DNA of 64,000 nt from Sipunculus nudus. Its lineage: Eukaryota; Annelida; Sipuncula; Golfingiida; Sipunculidae. Positions within the stretch are counted from its first letter, which is position 1. Each line of letters starts with the position of its first letter. Below the pieces are notes generated by a model. That model was not told where the DNA came from, searched no databases, and worked only from the letters and a program-made list of their open reading frames with translations. Where the stretch lies: the NCBI GenBank assembly GCA_026874595.1, contig CM049316.1, positions 43,167,695-43,231,694 of the forward strand, in the 5' to 3' direction. Made by a program: the position numbers and the translations under genes. Below are positions 60,006-64,000 of the stretch, piece by piece.

Positions 60006-61215
60006 CTACGTACCAGTTATTTGCCATAGTTGGAAAGTCTCCATGCAACTTCACTTGCATGGTCAATTTTTATGACCCTGTGATGTAAGCACATTTGAAC
60101 GTACAGTTAGAACAAAGGAAAATACGCCGCATGTGGGACAAACCTTGGATACTAGATTCGGAGCATGTACGATATTACTTTTTATATTGCTATTTCACTA
60201 TGAACATAATCAATATCAATGTTATTTTCTTTCTCTACAAAATACGTTCGTCAGTGATTTTCACTCAGATGATCACAAGACCAAGCAAGGCCAAGTTATG
60301 AATGGTTATAGACTGATTTTTTTAAAAGACGTGATTTAGGTTGACATATATTTATTTTGACACCGCGAAAACCTGACCCCGAATGGGGAATGGGGCAGAC
60401 TTAGGTAGAGTCGAGTCGCTTACAGGTACATACGTTCCGACGCCAACAAAACTTTTATTGCTTGCCGGAATCAAATATTTCGGAAAGCATGTTGGTCAGT
60501 TCAGTATGTTTGTTGCTTGCCGGAAATCTTCGATTTTCTCAAGCTTGTTGGTTAGTCCCGTATGTTTGTCTTTTTGTTTGTCTGTTTGTTGGTGCTCCAA
60601 AGGCCACAAATTCCACATTATTAAATATTCCTTTTCCACATAATTAAATATTCCTAATCTTACAAATAAGGTACGTGCTGTCATGACTTCCATAAAGTTC
60701 CCATGGTTTAAATGTATTATTTAACAGATAAAACCGTACCGGCTGAAAACTCAAAACGCAGTTTACAGAACACTCGCCTTTAATTCTACTTACCAGCTAT
60801 AAATCGGTATCAGGAATATGCAAGCCTCCGTTATGTGGGGGTTCCTATTGTAAGATGCTAAGAACCCGTGTTTGCATTCAATCCATTTTCCCAGGTTCGA
60901 TCCTGCGTAAGTGACTCTAAATTTGTAAATATTCCTCCGTGACGTTCCTGAATCCGGATTATGTGCCGATCCGACACCAAACACACAAACACACATACGC
61001 GTATATGCGTATAAGAGAGGACCTTGCTGACCTTATACTTCCGAGGACTAACAGTTCTGCTAGAGTTAACAAGAAGAGCTATTGAGATCCTAATTACTTA
61101 TGGTACGCATGTTTCCTCGCACACTTTTTTTTAAAGAAAAAGGTTGGTTAGACGTGAGCGCGGTGCGTTGACTTAGCGCATAGCTTGCGAGGACAACTTG
61201 CGAGGACAGGTTAGT
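60006..61215. other. Unassigned DNA with small duplications
   Basis: A roughly 59 bp direct duplication around 'ttgcttgccggaa...tgttggt.agt...gtatgttt' (60458-60572) and a 24 bp duplication 'ccacat.attaaatattcc' (60612-60655). A B-box-like GGTTCGATCC lies at 60895, but no tRNA fold could be built. No gene recognised. Confidence 0.35.
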
Positions 61216-61216
61216 T

Positions 61217-61263
61217 ATATATAAATATATATATATATATATACACACATATATATATATATA
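61217..61263. repeat. (TA)n microsatellite
   Basis: TA tract with an ACACAC interruption. Confidence 0.9.
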
Positions 61264-61566
61264 TTCGGCAGACGTATAGGTGGTGTGCTCTTCTAGAACA
61301 AGTTTGTTTGATTTTGCGGGATTATGCCTTATTAAGCTGTATAATTAATAATTTTATTATTTCCCATTAGGTGCCCCTATTTCTTTTGTGCTACAAGGAC
61401 CTCCACGCCTGTGACGCTTTTCCAGGAGCTGCCTTGGGGATTTTCACTGGCCTGTTAAGACCGTGGTCACCGCGCATGTCCTGCCAAAAAGGCACTTCCT
61501 AACAATACGTGGTCACGCGGGTCCACTATTATCCCCATTGATCCTTCATATCCATTGTATCGCCTC

Positions 61567-63110
61567 TAAAGAAATTTTCTCTCTCAAAAGGAAGTAAAGG
61601 TTTTTAATCCAAAGACGACATGGCTCCGCTTTCAATGCGAGGGCTTTTCAGTTAGGCCAACACTGGCCACGGAGTCCAGTGATGTGACCACCGTTTGACA
61701 CTTTTTTATGGGTTACAGGTATGTTGATTTTTATACAATCAAAAATATATTTCCATGATAACCATGGTTTTAAAAGTTCGGCCAAGTCATGGGTTTTATG
61801 AAGTTTTATTTTCAAAAAGAAGCCCAACAACTTAATTATCATTCGGGTTCGGGGGGGGGGGGGGGTTCGCATATATATGTTTATGTCCGTTGCCTGTAGG
61901 GACGGTGAAGCATGGAAATATATCACCAGTACATCGGGGGGGGGGGGGGTCACATATATTTGTTAAGGTCCGTTGCCTGTAGGGACGGTAAAACATGAAA
62001 AAAATATCATCAGTACATCGGGGGGGGGGGGGGTTCACATATATTTGTTAAGGTCTGTTGTCTGTAGGGACGGTGAAACATGCAAAAAATTCACCAATAC
62101 ATCTTTAAATTGATAACAAACTAGAATCAGTAGTCAGGGAGTACAGACCTCCACAAAGATCTCCTTTAATATCAGTCATGTGTTCACGTGTATGCCTTTC
62201 ACGTGGAACACTGTCATGCTTCAGTAACACGAGTTCACCTTGGGAGTGGCAGAACAAGTAAGTACGAATGGGTGGCTTCAACACGGGGACAAAGGAAGGG
62301 TTTATTGTTATAATGGTTTATAAGAAAATATAGATAGTGGTGATTCTTATTACCTCCGAAATGAAATGGACTATTGATCTGTATTTATCCTAACCCTCTA
62401 CAAATGTTCAGCAAAACATTTATCGCCTGTCACGCTTTTTCAGGTGGCGACCTGGAATCCCCACTGAATCCCATTTCAATTTTATCGACTGTTAAGGAAT
62501 TTTACTCTGTCGAAAGGAAGTAAAGATTTTAAATTTAAGCGCGAAATACATTTCCACATGAACCTTTTAATAAGGAGCAGGTTTCCGTTGAGTGGAAAGA
62601 GAGAGCTGAGACCCTTTACACGATCACCGTTTTATAGGTTTTCAGGTATGTTGAATTTTATACACTCTTTAGTATCTTTCCACGATGACCGTGGTTTTAA
62701 TAGTTCGGCCGATTTATGGGTTGTTGGAAAAAAAGTTTTTATTTTCAAAAGGAAGGCCTTGGGGGATAGCACACACTTCTAAGAGTCCTCAATCTCTTGT
62801 GGACGTTAAAACCCCCGCCAGAATCTACTAATCAGTCGTTCGTTCATACGTGCACAATTCATGTAAAACATTGTCATGGACCAGAAACACAAGTTTTCCA
62901 GGCGATTTGCAGAACAACTGCATACGAATTGGCGGCTTCTACTCGGGGACAAAGGAATAGACCCTTATAATTATTCCTTTGTGGAATTGTGATTAAGGTA
63001 CTTAAGAAGAAAAATATATAATGGTGATTTCGATAAACTCCAAAATGTAATGGATTGCGGATGCAGTTTTGTTCTACCCCTCTACAAATTTTCAGCAAAA
63101 TCTGTATATT
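61567..63110. repeat. Diverged direct duplication (two copies)
   Basis: Copy A is 61567-62425 and copy B is 62500-63100. Shared blocks in the same order: 'aaaggaagtaaag.tttt' (61590, 62512), 'aggtatgttga.ttttatac...tttcca.gat.accgtggtttta' (61719, 62644), 'aca.tgtcatg...cacgag/caagtt' (62211, 62870), 'cggggacaaaggaa' (62285, 62944) and 'ccctctacaaat.ttcagcaaaa' (62393, 63078). Copy A also contains the G14 minisatellite. The divergence is high, so the duplication is old. Confidence 0.75.
61840..62104. repeat. 83-85 bp minisatellite with G14 tracts, three units
   Basis: 'ccgttgcctgtagggacggt' (and a variant) starts at 61887, 61970 and 62055. Each unit is preceded by a run of exactly 14 G (61852-61865, 61936-61949, 62020-62033). 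The minus-strand Pro-rich frames here are repeat artefacts. Confidence 0.95.
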
Positions 63111-63399
63111 ACATCTTGCGATAATTTGCTGAAATACAATGCAAGGAACCAAGGCTGAAGTGATTTCTTTGCTAAATGCTTTCATCGAAATAGATCAACC
63201 TGCTTTCTTTTTATCTGGGACAGTTGTAAATTTTGTATCAGACCTGCTTATTCCATGTCAATTTACAGTACTTAAACCAAAAAATTTAATATTGTTGGAA
63301 TATATTTTTCTGGGCCTATCTTTTTTTCACATTGGCAGCTATACGTTTCGCGTGCACGAGAATTCAACGACATATGCATGTGTATACAAATAACGCATG

Positions 63400-63610
63400 T
63401 GTCTGTTAAAATGCCTTAAGGCGGTTTCACACCGGATGCGTACGAACGAATTTTACGTCCGAACGAAAATTTGCTGTATGAACGAAAAAATAAAACACTT
63501 TATTTTATGTTGGTGCATACACACCTAATCCGAACGATGCTATCCGAACGAAAAAAAAAAAATAGAACATGTTCTATTTTTTGTCGTTCGCATCGGACAA
63601 TAATGGCTTC
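63400..63610. mobile_element. Small MITE-like element with hairpin
   Basis: Left part GGTTTCACACCGGATGCGTA then CGAACGAA; right part inverted GTCCGATGCGAACGAC. CGAACGA motifs are scattered between them. It contains a 26 bp perfect palindrome (63557-63582). No coding capacity. The ends are only partly symmetrical, so the limits are approximate. Confidence 0.5.
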
Positions 63611-63678
63611 TTTTCACCTTCAACACAAAAGAGCTGGAATATTTATAACCAGACTGGTTCATTTGTACGTTATCTATT

Positions 63679-63725
<47 letters not shown>

Positions 63726-64000
63726 ATACTGTACAACATAGAAGTGTTGTTTCCTTGTCCACTGTTTTAAAATTATGTGATAAAAATATAAAAACAGGGG
63801 TTATTTTTATTTCAATAAATTATTTTTTTATTTTAAAAGATATTTATAACACTTTTTAGCTCCCATGATTTTTCCATTTAAATCAGGCTTCTTTTTATAT
63901 AATATGTAAATTTCCTGGGGGAAATTATGTTTTTATCAAAAGGGATTTCAATCGCCGCTTACAATCGGAGACGAGGCATTTAGACTTTTAAACCAGGTTT
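63611..64000. other. AT-rich DNA to window end, with a (TA)n tract
   Basis: A TA tract at 63681-63722; nothing else recognised. Confidence 0.5.

Noticed and set aside
60890-60915. GGTTCGATCC B-box
   Set aside because: The T-arm would have a six-base loop and only four pairs, and no acceptor stem could be found.
61648-62038. Pro-rich proteins on the minus strand
   Set aside because: They are produced by the G14 tracts and the minisatellite.

Overview
This window looks like nuclear DNA of an invertebrate animal, most likely a bivalve or other mollusc. It is AT-rich, has no long continuous genes, and holds coding pieces with consensus splice sites, more than 20 (TA)n tracts, a DIRS-type tyrosine-recombinase retrotransposon and copies of a dispersed repeat whose head (AGCTCA..CTGA...CATCTGAGCTATAGCGA...TTTGTCCG) I associate with molluscan genomes. 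The species assignment is inference. There are no bacterial operons, rRNAs, convincing tRNAs or CRISPR arrays.

Layout. 1-2.4 kb: unassigned AT-rich DNA. 2.4-7.0 kb: a dispersed repeat split by a 3.5 kb element with hAT-like ends, which itself contains a 2 kb fold-back element. 7.8-9.6 kb: degenerate tandem repeats, each carrying a (TA)n tract, next to a decayed LINE reverse transcriptase (9.88-10.3 kb, minus). 11.0-14.1 kb: the best host-gene evidence, minus-strand exons with phase-compatible splice sites. Two of them encode the end of a PLAT-like domain, and one encodes a PAN/Apple-like cysteine-rich domain. 14.1-19.0 kb: a large inverted repeat with arms of about 1.05 kb and a 2.75 kb centre; both arms keep the same nuclear-receptor-like and CRE-like motifs. 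20.1-20.7 kb: a minisatellite with an exact 109 bp period. 21.4-24.8 kb: a minus-strand copy of the mollusc-type repeat and a further degenerate tandem array.

25.7-34.3 kb: a DIRS-like element with inverted ends. Its gag, reverse transcriptase/RNase H and tyrosine recombinase are all broken. A 4.3 kb segment flanked by about 350 bp direct repeats separates its left end from its coding part, and that segment contains a probable last exon of a host gene (27.2 kb, minus). 34.9-35.7 kb: a candidate solo LTR with a TATA box and a polyadenylation signal.

36.9-58.2 kb: three head-to-tail copies of a 7.1 kb unit. Each carries a 2.55 kb hAT-like element, a 1.06 kb pogo/Tigger-like non-autonomous element with TA target duplication, and a perfect-stem hairpin. 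Diagnostic differences show that the middle copy is a chimera: its left part matches copy 3 and its right part matches copy 1. This is the footprint of one unequal crossover. 58.6-60.0 kb: another copy of the mollusc-type repeat, containing about nine 150-165 bp tandem units, five of which carry a perfect palindromic AGGTCAnnnTGACCT. 61.4-64 kb: diverged duplications, an 84 bp minisatellite with G14 tracts, and a small MITE with a 26 bp perfect palindrome.

Most of the window is therefore mobile and repetitive DNA, with fragments of two or three minus-strand host genes. The most novel signals are the ERE-bearing repeat array, the chimeric middle copy of the 7.1 kb triplication, and the motif-rich inverted-repeat element.
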